Made by a program: the position numbers and the translations under genes. Shown piece after piece: positions 22,660-36,474 of a stretch of DNA of 64,000 bases. The notes beneath the pieces are model-generated. The model saw only the letters and a list, made by a program, of their open reading frames with translations, searched no databases and had not been told where the DNA came from. Every line of letters starts with the position of its first letter. Position 1 is the first letter of the stretch. Source of the stretch: Membranipora membranacea (lineage: Eukaryota; Bryozoa; Gymnolaemata; Cheilostomatida; Membraniporidae); NCBI GenBank assembly GCA_914767715.1, contig OU612071.1:13065493-13129492 (forward strand). Reading direction: 5' to 3'.

Positions 22660-25600
22660 AGGCAGCTCGCTCGCCACGTTAGTAATCAACTTTGTAGGTA
22701 AACGATGTGTGTTTCCAGCAATTATCTACCATTATCTACTATCCTAGGAATATAATATCATGGTTGCTTTGGTTGAGTGTTGTAAAAAAAATTTTGCTTG
22801 GTATTTTTGTGTCAGTTGTGCCTAATGGCTGGCCAGCCTAACTAATTAGTACTGATGTAACTATGCATAGAGCTTTCAGCATTTTGATCTAAACTACTAC
22901 AGATTAGTTGTGATCATCAACTAACTTTTGTATTTACAAACCAAAGAGCAACAATATGTTTGTTACCTCTACATAGGAGAATAATCACATTTTGGTCATG
23001 CGACAGTTAATAAAAATATTGATACAACAGTGGCTGGCCTTCATTCAAGACCAAGAGAGCTGACTATACCTAGCGGCTAAATTAATAGGTCAGTCATATA
23101 AACTGGGTTGTCTGACCTAAAAAATTGAAACATTTTATGGTAAGTTTCGGGTGAATTTTTCATATTATCGTCCTGATTTGATGGTTGAACACGGACACAA
23201 ATCCTGAGCTGACATTCATCTGGTGCAATGAGCAGACACCACTGATATATATTCATGGGTAAGGGGAACATATCTGGCCCTGAACAGGCATATTGCAATT
23301 TATGTATGATTGCTGGAAACAATATCTCATCTTTGATTGGTCCAATAGTTCAGTTCATATCAATGGCAGACACAAATCAATCAGGCGCTACTTGTACCCC
23401 GTGTATCATTCCCTTATACAAACACAGGGACTCTGCACAAAGCAAATTGTTGTTACATCATGTCAAGTTTTGGTGCCACATATTCAATTCATTGTTCATG
23501 CTGTAACTGCGACATAACGCATAGCGCATTGGTGTTACATCATGTCAAATTTGACTGCCACTTGTTTTTGCTGATTCAGTGTTTATGCCATTAAGTTTAA
23601 AAGTATGCTAACTAAAGATGTGGATTACTAGCTGTATAAGGAAAGCAGGAGAAAAAAACTAAGATGTTGCAGCTGAGGGCCATGTTCAACAATGCGGTAG
23701 ATTATTGTGATACTGCTTGAAGTCCAGGTAACCTCGTTCAAATGAATAAAATCGACAGTGTGATAAGGAAAATAAAGTTCCAACTGTGATTTACGTTTTT
23801 CCATCATTGAGGCGGGTTGGAGAGCACCCTATGCTCGTTCAAATGACATACACTGCGGTTCATGCCCAATTTTTTGTAATGTGTTGTATTTATATTGCAC
23901 AGTTGAACAGTAAGAACAGTTGACCCTACTTGACATCTACTTACTTGCTAGTTTGAATTTACTCCCTAATCCCTAACAATTTTAGCAACATCGTAGGCCT
24001 TATCAGGACGTTCATATTTGATTCTATCTCCATCATATCGGCCTTAGCCTGATACTCGGGGACCATTAAGGAAAGAACTGTAGGGTTGAATAGCTTGGCA
24101 GTGCTGATGGCATAGCTACTACGATGGGCTTTTGTATGGCAATATGGTATTATGTATTGCTGATTGAGCCTTATGGTCTGAGTCTGGTGGTTAGGGACAG
24201 ATGAAGCAATCGATGTCGGTGGCCACCTTGTGAATTGCCAGGAACAAACACCGCCGATGAGTATTTTTTCTTTCCCTCAGCCGCTCTCGCTCAATAAGCC
24301 CTGATAAAGGCTGCTTAAAAGAAAGCATGGACTCTTCGTTTGATGTTGTTTAGCACCTTTGATGCTCTGCTTTGGACTGTTTCTAGTTGATCAGAGAGTG
24401 GTTTGGGTAGACTACTGTCCCATAGCAAGGGTGAATATTTCAGCATCGGATGTGTTCACTGTTGAATGCATTTTATCTAAGCATGTGCAGGCTTGGTGGT
24501 ATAGTTTGTCTGATGTAGCATTGTCTGCTCGAGGCATTTGCAATTATTTGAATTGTGTTGTCACTCAATCTCATGATGCTTGGTAGTTTAATGTTCAAGG
24601 TTGAAAGAATTGAATTACAGCAGACTAAATATCACAATCATGTGACTAAACAACATCCTATTCTGAATGGTTCTTTATACTGTCTACTATTTGCTGACAG
24701 GAACAGATAACTCATCCATCATAGGCTTACAGGGGATTTGTTTTGCATATTAATTTTTTTCCTTCCCTTCTAAACTGGACAAGGTACTTTATTACCAATT
24801 GAGAGGGATTCTACATTGTAAGCCAACTGGTATCTAGCTTCTTGATATATTGGTGTTTCTGAGCAAACTGAAGCAGACACACTGGTCTTCGGGAATGCCG
24901 TAGTTACTGCGGGATTGCATAAAGTGAGTCCACTCATGTATTGACCGACCTCTGCCTTTTCATGACAGCAAATTCACTATTTTGAATAGTTTTTGTAGGA
25001 TTCTTCTGCTTGATACTGGTAAGTGGGCTTCACAAGATTTCCATAATGATTATTGGTTGGCATTAATTCTCAATATCATAATCGGTGTCAAACTTTTTTT
25101 GGCAGATCTTCAATTTATTGTCTGTTTATTTTTTACCAAACATGATATTGTCGGCTACCTGTCATTCCAGGAATGATGTATGTTCGGTCTTGCCCTTCAT
25201 TGTTTACACAGAGTGAGGATATCTTGGGATAGGAATGTGAAAATATATAGAGGCTTACAGGTTTGACTGCTGTTCATAACTTATGAGCAAAGATCTTGGT
25301 ATCTTGTTTTCAATATCCGACCATCCAGAACCAGTTTTCTATGAATTTACAATTTGTTCAATTGTAAAGGACCAAATAATAAATAAAACAATAATGATAT
25401 AATAAAATGAGATAAAATAAGATAATTTCGACATTTGAGTTATTTGATCTGTCAAATATTTGCAAGCAGTTTTGGAATTCCGAGAGAGGAAACCTAACTG
25501 GTCAAATTATTCTGTCTTTCCTCAAATTCAATGCCAAGCGACTTAGAATTAGTAACTGTATTTTTTTGGGAATAGAAAAGAGATGAAACAGAAGGCATAT

Positions 25601-26100
25601 TTGACAGTCAATGTCTTTGCTATTCGCCCTATCAATCAAATCAAACATCAAATCATCTAAACCAGCCCAATGAGTGAAGTAAAGTTAAAAATTATGATGA
25701 ATAAATACTCAAGACCAGTGGTGAGCTACATAATTGAACTGAGTAGCATAACAAAGGCGAGGAGTAGCAATAGCGGTTTAATTTGGCACTGGTGGTGATG
25801 AGTCAGTCACTCGTGTTGTAAGTTAAATACGCCAGGTCCAATGTACCATAGGTGACTGAAAAAAGCCTGGATATGAGACCATTCACCTGCCTTCTGTTTA
25901 GTTTCACTTGTAGCGTCTGTTACAAATATTGCTACTGCCTGATCTTGAGTTTTGGTCATGACACAAATCAAGTAGCAGACCTTGTTAAGATACGTACAGT
26001 TTCGAAATTAGATGATATGCCAAATTGACATAGTGACAGTGATCAGAAATGAATTAATAGGATCATCATCATCAATATTATCATATTATTGTATTCTAAA
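22660..26100. repeat. segmental duplication, copy B (partner 3.37-7.71 kb)
   Basis: Collinear with 3370-7708. Copy B lacks both the 442-bp transposon (expected position near 23.77 kb) and the TTAA element (expected position near 26.09 kb). Both insertions therefore came after the duplication, or were never in this copy. The open frames at 23,077-23,517 and 24,359-24,586 have no recognisable domain and are not kept in copy A. Confidence 0.7.
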
Positions 26101-26876
26101 CTTAGATTAAAAGTTAAAATACAATGCAAGACAAAATTCCATAGAGTATTATGAAATTACTTAGTTTTAACAGTTAGTACGTGAATATATTTAATTGGAT
26201 TGTCAGCTTTTAAGCTCATAAGTTAAAGCATATTAATTATGAATGTTGGACTCCATTTCGAGAGAAGAATGAGATTTTGATACATAGATCATTGGATCAA
26301 TTTCTAGACATAGTTTAACATTTCTGTTTTTGAAATTCAAGGTCAGTGGCTGTTTGATTACTGATAATGATTCAACAGTCAGAGGTTACAATAAAACTAG
26401 AATGTGATTGTATTATAGGCCTCATCAACCATTGTGCTTCCTTGTTTACCTGGAGCTGCCCAGTTGAATGCCAAGATCATGGTTCTTGTGCAGCCTAAGG
26501 TAGTAAACTTGGAACTGTGGTTATTAAAAGTTTACTATAGCATTTTGTGGTGATCCTGATTATCAACTTTTGCGCCCTCATCCATTCTGTTGATGCAAGG
26601 AGTGGGTATAATATTTGTATACTGCATGTAACACGCTAAAAAGGCGGGATCTTTATTCTAGTCTAAGTCAAGAAAAGCCACTAAGAGATGAACAAAACAA
26701 AATATTGTGGTGGATGATTATATTCTCACACTCAAATAAACATACATAGCATACACACATGTTCTTTCTGGTACTTGTTGAGGAACTGGCATGGATATCA
26801 CTAGAATTTTACAATAATAATAAATAATTTGTGATTGGCCAGTAGGTCTGGCTAGCTATTTGAAGTTTGTCATGAT

Positions 26877-26939
26877 TTAGTTATTGCTTGTGGTATCAGC
26901 ATTGTCTGGTGATTTAAAATTTGCTTTTGGAATGTTTTT
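26877..26939 (-). pseudogene. exon-like module 'NIPKANFK', copy 2
   Basis: Minus strand: KNIPKANFKSPDNADTTSNN then TAA. The frame matches the related modules at 10.6, 29.9 and 31.1 kb. A poly-A-like run and stops lie just upstream, so an intact exon is unlikely. Confidence 0.3.
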
Positions 26940-27223
26940 TTTTTATTATGATTCGAGCATTCATGGTTTTACTAAGTGTAGAAAAGGATTGATAGTGTTG
27001 CATGTACAAGCATAGAAAAATAATTTCGACATAAATGTATTGCTATGAAATGGTTGCTGGCCTAATCTTGTATCAAGGGAGATCTTAGTCTATACCTATT
27101 GATGTATTAGTAAGGGTCACACTCACAATCAACAGTAAATCTAAGAGTTGTCAGAATCTACAGATCACAGCTTATAATATAAAAAAACAAATTGTATTGT
27201 ATCAAGGTCGAGGATGAGCGTAC

Positions 27224-27297
27224 AGTACTTGTCATCAAATACAACTCTACAACACGTCCATCAATTCCCTCATTTCTCTCTCTTGGGTTGCATTCTC
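27224..27297 (-). pseudogene. Thr/Asp cassette exon, copy 4 (frameshifted)
   Basis: Minus strand: the acceptor CTACTTTCAG is intact, but the exon is 74 nt, has an in-frame TAG, and the donor is GTACGC. A decayed relative of the cassettes at 14.5, 17.1 and 31.4 kb. Confidence 0.45.
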
Positions 27298-29058
27298 CTG
27301 AAAGTAGAATACAGACTTATATGACGATCTTAGTACTATATACCTGAGCTTGGTACAGGGCTACAGAAGCTACAGAACTTTTTTTTTCACGAGTTGGTCA
27401 GGGTTGAGCTTAATAGGAAAGAGCTTTCAGACATTTCATTATCTAGAAACATATAATATTATATTAAATTAAACATAGTTTATATGTTGTGGAGATCTTG
27501 AAGCAATTATAGTGGTCTTCTTTCACTGTAGACAGAACAAATTTCCAACAAAATAATAGGTACAATAAATACAAATATAAGGCTACAAACTTTCAAAGAA
27601 TTTTTCTCAGAGCAAGTGAACCTATAGCTAGGTACAAAATGAATGTATACTTACCCTATTGACAATCGGTACAGGAGCTTAAGAGTATTTTAAATTCTTC
27701 CACAATTTATTTAGGAACTACCAGCTCTTGAATATCAGAGTACCACTGATAAGTAATATTCATGTGAACTGGGTCCTGGCCTTATTTGGTATGGAGGGAG
27801 TTTGTAGACTAGATATATTGATACAATAATAATAATAATCATAATAATGCCTGGATTTTTGCAGGATCAAATCCAACTGTCTGATTTATTGATGCATTCT
27901 GCATAACTAAAAGCCAATGAACCATTATAATTATTATTATCAATAATACATGAGTCATTCTTTTTAAATTTGTAATTTGAAACATGGTAATGGTAAAACA
28001 TTGAGGTGCAGTGCTTTGTAAGTTAATAAATAAAGATAAAAATTTTCACCACCACAATTTTTTTTAATATTAAAAAACCTTGGAAAGATGCAATACAATT
28101 TCTCGCTGTGGACTACATGTTCCTGACAGGACATTTAATTTTTTGCATCGACCCACAAATATTAAATACCCAAGATTGTTTAATAGTACTTATTGAGACA
28201 AAGACAATATTTTTACTCTCTGCTCAGATAAATATTATGATTTCAAAGTTAGCAAACTGTTTCACAGTGGACATTGCCACTGATAACAGGAAGCAAAAAT
28301 ATTTGCTTATTCTTGCCCACTCCAAATCTAATTGATAAATAAAAACAATTTCGGTTATATTCACCTGACAATAAATTATATCATTTTTAGTGCATTGTAA
28401 CAATGTGTTATATATCTGAAACCTACGGGATTTGAGTCTTAAGTTAAACATTCACATTCCAGATAAAATTGAATTAGTATGAGAAGATGAGCAGATTTAA
28501 ACAATATAGAGATATGAATGAATATTGAATATGGTGTTGTAAAATAAATATAACCGATATTATAATCTTTATACTCGCAGTCGTAAAAAGTAAAGTATTA
28601 TAAAATCAATATTAGTATTATAAACATTATCATTATGTGTAATCTATGCAAGGGGTGAAGTTTTGAATCATGAGCTACTCTCTCCAATCAAACAGCAAAT
28701 CGATATCAGTATGGGATGAAAGCAATTGCTAGTTTTAAACATGAGTTACAATATTAGACGCAATTTGCTGAGCCTCACAGCTCAGAAAATGTGCAAGAAG
28801 CACCAGATTATGTTTACTTATCAAACTGAGCTGCTGTTCCGCTAACATTAAAATATCATTAGGTACTCTTAATCATAGACAGTGAAGCTAAATGTTTTTT
28901 ATATTTACTTAAATCCTGGCAGCACTTATTCAAGAACATAAGACAAAGATGAAATAGTTAAATAAAAAAAACAGAGCTAGCCTATGTTCAATTGTAAAAT
29001 TAACCATAACAAAATGGATTCACTGCAGTAAGGTCTGACGCAATATTTCCAAACTTAC

Positions 29059-29188
29059 CTCATCCCAATTTGCATGCACTTCAACATTTCTTCTGGTCTC
29101 AAAACCAGTTTGCCCAATACATCTGATCATTGTCACTGCATGCTGTGATGTTACTGTCATCGTGGGGCTGCAAAGCAGTGTCATCAGT
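29059..29188 (-). CDS. candidate exon ending WDE before GTAAGT, copy 2 (open)
   Basis: Minus strand: acceptor GATTTTATAG, then 130 nt with 43 open codons. These include LMTLLCSPTMTVTSQHAVTM and end NVEVHANWDE, followed by a consensus donor GTAAGT. The same frame is open further upstream through TPFSVQPSGSSLSSIF. Copies at 19.1 and 36.5 kb keep the splice signals but have lost the frame. The family is unrecognised. Only one of the three copies is intact, so this may be the last readable copy rather than an active exon. Confidence 0.35.
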
Positions 29189-29845
29189 CTATAAAATCTT
29201 ATCAGGGTGATAAAAATAGAACTGAGTGATGACCCTGATGGTTGAACAGAGAAAGGAGTGGACAGTTTATTTCCATTCCATAGTCTAAATCATATTTTAG
29301 GATTAAAGTCTGTTGATATAGCAGTATTTGTTTTCAGTGGCTGGCCAACAGATCCATCTATTTCTCATTTTCATCACCAACGATAGTTTAGTGTAAACCT
29401 TATTATTAGTTTCCATGAATGGTGGGTTCTTCTCATCCACATCACCAGGGAGATTGTGTCATCGCTTGTTGTATCGGTGCTGCAAAATTAAGTCACTGGT
29501 ACAAGTCCATCAATAATGCTAATGAGACAGATTAAATGGAGATTAAAAGGATATAATTTGGAAACACAAGAAAAACATTTGTTGCATGCCCAAAAGTTGG
29601 AGTGACAGTTATGTTGAAAGCTATGCTGTTAATTGATGACAGACCAATAAATGATTTTATAGGATATCATAAGGAAATGCATGGAAATAGTAAGCAGTTT
29701 TACAGTGCCAAAAATATGGAATGTAATATTAAGTCCAAAGCTACGATGTTAATGGCTAAGATATGAATTGATAAATTTGTGTCTTCATTGTAGAAAGTCA
29801 GTGCAGGAGTTTTTTCTCGTGGATGGTTTGTGTATTCTACCTCAC

Positions 29846-29938
29846 CTTCATGTGTTGCAGTGGTATCGTCGTAGCCTGGTTGTTTGAAATCGGCTTTTGG
29901 AATGTTCTTTTTCAATAATTCAAACATGCATAGTTTTA
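29846..29938 (-). CDS. candidate exon 'NIPKADFK', copy 3 (open)
   Basis: Minus strand: acceptor CTCGCTAG, about 30 open codons (KLCMFELLKKNIPKADFKQP, then GYDDTTATHE), and donor GTGAGG. The length is 93 nt, a multiple of three. The relatives at 26.9 and 37.3 kb carry stops or a frameshift; here the TGA that appears at this place in the others is TGC. Function unknown. Confidence 0.35.
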
Positions 29939-31094
29939 CTAGCGAGTAGGGTTTGATTGTGGTACTCGTACAAGTGTGTTTAAATAATGTTAGGTGTACA
30001 TCCAATTAATTGTTATAGTTAAGAGGAGATATCATTAAGTTGTCAATAAAGATTAAACAGCATGATTATATCCGTAAATAATTTTTTTGAATAACGTCTC
30101 CTGTCTCTGAGAAAGCTTGCTGAGTTAGAAAGTGAGTTATATAGTGAGCATTGCAAGAAAAATCTCAAAAATGCTTAACATGTTGATTGCTATCAAATAG
30201 AGATATTTTGTTGTTTATGGCATTTTGTCATTATGTATCACAGTAAACACTGCGCATCTGACACTCATCAAAATACATATATGATGTTAGTCTCAAAATC
30301 TTCATCAACACAGTGTAAATACATATTGATTTTGAAAAGGCCTAAGCTTTCTGTGTGACATTTTTTTATAATGTTTTTGATTATAATTAATAACGCACAT
30401 TGTAAATGAAGTACTAAGTGTCATAGATGAATCGAATGTGAGAGTTCCTCTCTTCTGTTTTCAAAGCAAACCACAATGAGTGATTTTTTTTGGCAGCAAT
30501 TCATGTTGCTGTGAATGTGTGTCGATCTTCAGATCTCAGCGGAAAAAGATACACCCTGTATCATACTAAAAGTTCATGAACAGTTGTTGTAGTCTCCAAC
30601 ATATTCCTCAGTTTCGGTTGCTGCAGTTGCCTTCTGATAGTTTGTATGGCCAGAACAAATAACCAAAGAAATAAGAAAATATATAACTGTAAGTTGTAGT
30701 TTTTTTGTCGCATCATGGAACAGATTCCAGGACAGGATATGCTGTGCCATGATTGGTGCCACATTCTTTGGTATACCAGGTTCAGAAATTAATTTTTAGC
30801 GTTACTAAAAAGGGCATGGGAACAACATTGATTTATAATGACCTTTGCCACAAGTTAAAAAACATAGGTTAGCATGGTAATTTGTGTGAATAAAAACCAT
30901 TCGCAGGATAAATCAGATTAGGGAGCAATGAATTTGCCACCATATTTTGGTATTATGTGATTGGCCAAAAGGCCAGTCATTTGCTTTTTGTTTTTCTCAT
31001 TCTAAGCGAGGGACTCCTCTTCTCAATTTAATGTCAAATAAGAATATGAAATTGTTGATAACAGGCATTCAGTAGCTTTGCATTTTGGGTCAGG

Positions 31095-31151
31095 CTAGTT
31101 TAAGTTGGTTGTAATGTCTTGGGATTGAATATTTGCTTTTTTTAGGTTTTT
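31095..31151 (-). pseudogene. exon-like module 'NIPKANFK', copy 5
   Basis: Minus strand: KNLKKANIQSQDITTNLN-stop, in the same frame as the other copies. A possible acceptor, ATCATTAG, lies directly upstream. No donor before the stop, so it is probably a remnant. Confidence 0.25.
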
Positions 31152-31433
31152 TCTAATGATTCAAGCATTCATAGTTTTATTAACCTGTAGAAAGGGATTG
31201 ATTGTGTTGCATGTACAAGCAAAAAAATGTTGGCATAAATTTATTGTTATAAAGTGGTTGCTAGCCTAATCTGGTATCAAGGGTGATCCTAGACTTTATC
31301 TAGTGGTATTATAAGTAAGGGTCATAGGCTACAGTCACCACTAATTCTAACAGTTGTTATAATCTACATATCACAGGTTATAATTGAAAAGAAATGAATT
31401 GTATTGTATTGAGGAATGAATGAATCAACTTAC

Positions 31434-31511
31434 AGTAGGTGTCATGAGCAACAACTGTTCAACATATCTATCTGCTCCATCATCATCAATAAACACTCTG
31501 TCTGCATTCTC
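31434..31511 (-). CDS. candidate Asp-rich cassette exon, copy 5 (open)
   Basis: Minus strand: acceptor TTCTACTTTTAG, then 26 open codons (ENADRVFIDDDGADRYVEQL + LLMTPT), then a consensus donor GTAAGT. At 78 nt it is in-frame and symmetric. This copy and the 14.5-kb copy have the best splice signals of the set. Function unknown; its acidic content differs from the Thr-rich 14.5-kb copy, which shows that the cassette has diversified. Confidence 0.42.
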
Positions 31512-32460
31512 CTAAAAGTAGAATACAGACTTATACGGCAATCTTAGTACCATATTTCTGAGCTCAGGACAGGGATACAGAAGCTACAGAACATTTTGTA
31601 CATGAGTGGGCCTGGGTAAGGTGCACCAGGAAAGAGCTTTCAGACATTTCATTATTCAGAAACATATGTCATCATATTGCATCAAAAATAATTTATATTT
31701 TATGGAGTTATTGTGGCATTCTTTCACTACAGACAGGAAAGTTTTTTACCAAAACAACAGATACAATAAATACAAATACAAGGCTACAATAATTTCAAAA
31801 AAAATTTACCAGTGCACAGTTGGTATACATCACAGGTGAGCCTGCAGCCCTAGGTAAAACATTGATGAATACTTACACCATGGCAATCGAATTGACGATT
31901 TTCGACGATCAATTTTGATTTCTTCTACACTTTATTGAGGAGTTATTGAATATCAGATAATTAATATTTATGTGAAATAGGTGCCGGCCTAATTTGGTAC
32001 AGAGGGAGTTCCTAGACTAGATACATTGATATGATATTAATAATAACATTATTCATAATTTCATTAGCTGATCTAGTCATAAATTAAATATGAGACCGTG
32101 CATAAAACAAATATCGTACGAATTAGGTGAATTCGTTGAAAATATTTTTCACTTCCATACGAACTATGCTTATAATGATGTGAATGATTAATCAAAAAAT
32201 AAAAGTTAAATTAACAAAAATTGATGAATAAACTAAGTAAAAATTGAATACCACATGAAATAATAAGGAACAGGCCAGCAGGGTCTTATATTAACAAAGT
32301 GTCCTAAATTCCCACATATTATTATAAACTAGTCATTAAAAAATTTTTTTTTTCATGCAAGAGTTAAAAAAAGAAAGTAATTAAAATTTATATAGATGAT
32401 GTCTGAAGCTTTGTTGCTTTGGTCGATGGTTGATGTTATTTTGGTTGTTTGTATTTGTGC

Positions 32461-33367
32461 CAGTATCACAATTTGTGGTTGTCCACTTATGACTCTCATT
32501 TATCTATGCATCTATGAATCAAATAATAACACTATACTCCAGTGTAGTAGTAGCCTTCGAACCATCAACATCTAGGGATCATGCCCGTTCAACCGACATC
32601 TTATTAACCAGACTCAACTATTATATTATGTACTTTATTCTGGACTAATCTTATGATCTACACAGTATTATCATCACTATAAATAGCTTCAAGTCAATCT
32701 ATATAATATTTATGGTGAGTTTTGTTCTGTTATTTATAACGCGACGTTGTTTTGTTTATTCTCAACTCAGTTCTTATATTCAACGCGTTACCCGATTATT
32801 GATTTATATATAATTGTCATTGCTGACCGGCGTTATGATGTAAAGTTCTATATCGGATTGTTTGAGACTGATCAATTTATTTCTCAGTTTGGTTGTATGT
32901 ACTTGTATTTTTAAACCTGTCAGTGCATATATTTAGGATTAATAATTTGTTTTAGGAACTAATTATGTCGGGGCGCTGCTATACTCGGTTATGATAACAG
33001 TGTATACCATTATTACCTGTTCTGATTCTGTCGATGGTGGTTAATACACCAACAATTGTGAGTTTAATATTTGAATGACATCTGACCATTTCATTTTGTA
33101 ATACTGCGTACTCATTTTATAAACAGAATTTGGATTTCATAATATTGTGGCATATTTTTACCACACATAGATTTTGCACCGTTCATTTTTGTTGTTGCCA
33201 CATTTTAACAGTTCTGACCATTTTAAAGCTCAGATTACTCCTACAACACTCATAATGAGATAATTACCATCCATGCTTCACTTGACTAATAATTTTGTTT
33301 GTCAATTCCAGGGTACAATTAAATAAAGACTGTTGCCAATATATAATACAACCACCATACTGACATA
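32461..33367. mobile_element. 907-bp insertion with a 10-bp TSD
   Basis: The sequence GTATTTGTGC (32,451-32,460) before it and GTATTGGTGC (33,368-33,377) after it match in 9 of 10 positions. The uninterrupted paralogues at about 18,111-18,130 and 20,190-20,210 read GTATTGGTGCACTGATTCAT and GTATTAGTGCGCTGATTCAT. Both the boundaries and the TSD are therefore well supported. Both ends contain a CAGTAT-type word in inverted orientation (near 32,461 and 33,357), but no long TIR is present. No ORF. Family unknown. Confidence 0.75.
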
Positions 33368-36300
33368 GTATTGGTGCGCTGATTCATCAACCGGTTCAAG
33401 CTCATCTATAATGCTGACAGGTTAGATTATTAGCAAGGAAATTGAAAGCAGTTTTTGCATGCTCAATCGGTCGAATGTCAAGTAAAGTGTTATGATGTTA
33501 ATTGATAAAATTCATAAATTGTTGACCCTCTTGAGAGTGAATATAACCAGGAAATTTTTTTCCGAATGGTTCAATCGTTCATGAAGGGATGGGTTCACAG
33601 AGTGTAATCATATTCATGATTCACCCTTATATGGTTCTACTAGGTGAAGAATTGAACTCTTGCGTTACTAAAATAAAAAAAAACAATTGGTTACTGGTCA
33701 ATAAAAAAAGAATAATCTGGTTATCTAACTGAGCAGTCAGTTGTACTGTGATGTGAAATACACAATAATGCAAAAGTCGTTAATTCACTGCAAGCCTACA
33801 ATGCTCTCCCACTTGAAAGTTGGTAATTGGAGAACTTGTGACACAGGTGAGACCTGTTCGTTTGTTGTGTTCTCTTAGGAAATCATAATCAAAATGGATG
33901 GATGTGTTTGAACAGGATTTGAATATTTATCAATTCTGTGAGGATGGCAGTTAAAGTAGAAGACAAAACTGGCACCACTAAATACTTATCAAGATGCAAG
34001 TAACCTTCAACAGTAGGCAACAAACTCAACAATAGATATCCAAATTATAAGCTCTACACCTCAGGGCAGTCAGTAGCCCCTCCACCCCATGGCTGCAATA
34101 AGCTGAATTAAGTTGAGAAGCTATTATTTTCTCAAAGAAAATGCCTAATTTTTTTTATTGAAAGCAATAATTTTCTTTTAGATGATTTTTTAACTGAGAT
34201 GTCTGTATATATATTAAGATTGACACAACAAAAGATAACTTCCTTGTTTCTAAAAAAAATCTTTATATACATCATTTTTTTCCAAGAATATATTCATCTG
34301 GAGAGTACAGGTATTCAAGTCACTGAAACAAAATGGTAGAAGAGAGTTTGTAATTGAATCATTAAAATTTTCAAATTTCTCATTTATTGGTAACATCCAA
34401 ATTTAGAATGAGTACATTACGCATCAAATATCAAAATATGCCACTTTAAGCACAAAAAACCTGATGCAGAATTTTTGACTCAGTGCAGGGGATGATAGTT
34501 TCAACCGAATCTATGTATGCTATCTGCAATGTAATAACATTACATTATCATGTAACTTGTATTTTATTACTTGGTATCAAAATTCACAACAATGCAAACA
34601 GTTGAAAATGCAATGTAAGCTGGCAATTTCCTCCCACTTGAGAATTTTCTATCAGATCATCGTTGACACAGCTTGGTCCAGTTCTTCTGTTCAGTTTTCT
34701 CAAGCAATAAATATAACCAATTTTTGGATTGAATGATTTGGACTGGATTTGTGTATATTATGTTGATTCTGCATGGATGTCACTTAAGCACAAGAAGCGC
34801 CACCGCAAAGATTCTGATATATATTGAATTTGCTTTATCGCAATTCATCAAAAGATTGACAAGAGTAATCTGATGTTTGATCTCATACCAAAGAGAAGAT
34901 AAGTCTAATGCTCAAGTAAGTATGGTTTTCAAGTTACAGTATTCAAATCTAAGATTCTGAGTTCATAACTTCAGCGGTCAGTAGTGATTTTTTTTAATAC
35001 CTAGCCTGTTATCAATGGTCTGAAACCTTAAAGTAGTATGTACATGGTTACATAGCCTGTAAATCCCATAGAAAATCCAGGAATATTGTCAGGAGAATTA
35101 TTTTCTTTCTTTTAAATCATTGATTATTCAGCAAGAATATAACCAGAATACAGAACATTTGTATTAAGATAATCATATTTAAATAATGAAAATGATATTA
35201 TTGATAGCTAAAATTTCAAACAGTGCCTTTGTCGGTAACTCACACTAAAATTTGAAACAAACATAAAGGGATTAATGTCTCATGCCTGAAGTTTTGCAGG
35301 ATCAAATCTAACCGTCCTCTGATTGATAGATGCAATCTTAAAAACCATTATTAGGGCAATAATACATGAGTCATTCCTCTTAAATTTGAGAATAGTCTTG
35401 CTCTTTGGAAAATAGTAAAATGATAAAAAGTGAATTGTACTAAAGTTTATAAATAAACATAATTATTTTCACCTATAATTTTGACATGAGAACTTTTCAC
35501 CACCATAATGATTTTATGTGGGCTAAATTTTTCATACAGGACATTGAATTTTCGGATCGAACCCAAAATAAGAAATGTCCAATAATATTTAACAGTACTT
35601 ATTTGTGCAGAGACAATATTTTTCTTTTCTATTTTACTCTCTGCTCAGAAAAATATTATGATGTCATTTTTAGCACACTATAACAGTGAACAGTATTGCC
35701 ACTCACAGTAAGGAGCAAGATAAAAATGTTTGACTATTCTAGCCCATTCTAGAGCAAGTTGAATTAAATTTGAGAATATAGACAGTTGAATTAATATTCA
35801 CCTTATAATAAATTACCTCACCGCTAGTGCATTTTCACAAGGTGTCATATATTTGATACCAGCAGGATTCGAGTCTTTGATTATTCTCTCCCTTTCCAGA
35901 TCAAATCGATATCAGTATGAAAAGATAAGCAGATTTAAGCAATATAGTAATATGAATGAATATTGAATATGGTGTTGGAAAAATCAATATAAGTGATATT
36001 AAAATATTTATATATGCAGTCTTAAAAATATGAGTATTAGAAAATCAATATTATCAGAAGTTTTGAATCATGAGCTACTCTCTCCCATTAAACAGCAAAT
36101 TGATATCAGTATGGGTCGGAAGCAATTGCTAGTTTAAAACATAAATTACAATATTAGAAGCAATTTGCTCTGCCTCACAGCTCAGAAACTGTTCAAGAAG
36201 CACCAGATATTGTTTACTTTCAAATGTTACTAGGTACTCTCAATCATTGACAGTGATGCTAAATGTTTTAAATTTTGTACTTTTATCCTGGCAGCACTTA

Positions 36301-36474
36301 TTTAAGAAAATAAGACAAAGATAAAATGGTAAAATCAAAAAACCAGAGCTAGCGTATGTCCAATTGTAAAATTAACCATGAAAAATAAATATGAGATTTT
36401 TTCAAGACATTTAGAAATATTGATGTGTAAATCGATTCACTGCAGTAAGTTCTGACGCATATTTCTAAGCTTAC

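Larger units (their letters stand above)
26860..30300. repeat. duplicated gene-family block 2
   Basis: This block holds the same modules as 13.4-19.55 kb, plus the stretch 29,450-30,300, which matches 36,900-37,800 (GAAAGCTATGCTGTTAATG, GGAATGTAATAT, CAAAGCTACGATGTTAATGG). The module order is the same as in the other blocks. Confidence 0.65.
31000..34710. repeat. duplicated gene-family block 3
   Basis: A third block with the same module order (cassette exon at 31.43-31.51 kb, GAGTTCCTAGACTAGATA near 32.0 kb, GATTCATCAACCGGTTCAAG near 33.39 kb). It is interrupted by a 907-bp insertion at 32,461-33,367. Confidence 0.65.
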
